From Primulina eburnea (taxonomy: Eukaryota; Streptophyta; Magnoliopsida; Lamiales; Gesneriaceae): a stretch of DNA of 64,000 nucleotides. Both the position numbers and the translations under genes were made by a program. Positions 63,889 to 64,000 of the stretch are shown piece by piece. Under the pieces are notes generated by a model. It did no database searches. It was not told the DNA's origin and saw nothing but the letters and a program-made list of their open reading frames with translations. The stretch lies in NCBI RefSeq assembly GCF_022965805.1, contig NC_133110.1, positions 27,896,668 through 27,960,667 on the forward strand. The letters are read 5' to 3'. Numbering within the stretch: the stretch's first letter is position 1; the number at the start of each line of letters is the position of its first letter.

Positions 63889-64000
63889 GATGTGTGTGTG
63901 TGCTTATGCTGATGGAGAAAGAGGCCTAGTGTTTCTAGGTGAAGGGTGCGTGAGTTGTGTGTGTCTTATTTAGGGTTTAAAATACCATGGTAAAGATTTA
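63889..64000 (-). other. Continuation of the older LTR-like host sequence
   Basis: A TG-rich stretch followed by TTTAGGGTTTAAAATACC. Only 112 bp are in the window; nothing else can be said. Confidence 0.3.

Overview
The window reads as plant nuclear DNA, probably from a eudicot. Genes have GT-AG introns, the intergenic DNA is very AT-rich, and almost everything recognisable is a nested plant transposable element or an endogenous plant pararetrovirus. No tRNA, rRNA or CRISPR array was recognised. All assignments are by eye; no search was run.

Left block (1-12301). A caulimovirid (endogenous pararetrovirus) lies on the minus strand at about 3010-10684. It has three uninterrupted reading frames: a movement protein (9553-10608), a coat protein-zinc knuckle-protease-reverse transcriptase-RNase H fusion (5210-9553), and a 473-residue protein of unknown function (3789-5210). 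Each junction is a TAATG stop/start overlap. A TATA box and poly(A) signal follow the last frame, and a tRNA-Met primer-binding site lies at 10649-10662. An inverted, nearly identical piece of its coat region lies at 1-485 plus 2715-3010, split by a 2.2-kb solo LTR (486-2714, target duplication GTAAT). From 10684 comes an AT-rich palindromic repeat with a second copy at 42.7-45.5 kb.

Helitron block (12302-24508). A 12.2-kb Helitron starts with TC and ends in a hairpin plus CTAG. It carries a RepHel gene broken by a frameshift and by a stop in the Walker A motif, a multi-exon RPA1-like gene, and a small cysteine-rich ORF. It sits in a TA microsatellite inside a segment whose inverted partner lies at 47.3-49.8 kb. 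Both partners carry a cystatin-like gene. The left copy is frameshifted; the first three exons of the right copy are open.

Middle block (26.8-42.7 kb). This holds small host gene pieces (27283-27485; 28990-29346), a Tat-lineage Ty3/Gypsy element with an intact 1779-residue gag-pol but no 3' LTR, flanked by perfect 77-bp direct repeats (29347-36302), a papain-like cysteine peptidase gene on the minus strand (36331-37547) with catalytic residues and splice phases intact, and a four-unit 185-bp tandem array (42030-42740).

Right block (42.7-64 kb). A solo LTR (43001-44435, TSD CTATT) lies inside the second AT-rich repeat. A Copia-like LTR remnant is at 45782-46676. A complete but mutated chromodomain-type Ty3/Gypsy element spans 51827-60345 (TSD CCTCG) and is inserted in an older LTR-like sequence. 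A hAT-type MITE (61258-63880, TSD CTTGCAAT) has its end split by another solo LTR (61872-63874, TSD CCCCT).

The most unusual pattern is shared by all the Ty3-type LTRs here. Each has a cluster of paired GC-rich palindromes, able to fold into hairpins, directly upstream of its TATA box. The motif differs between families (CGCGCATATGCGCG, GCGCTCGAGCGG, TTCGGACGTTCCGAA), but position and layout are the same.
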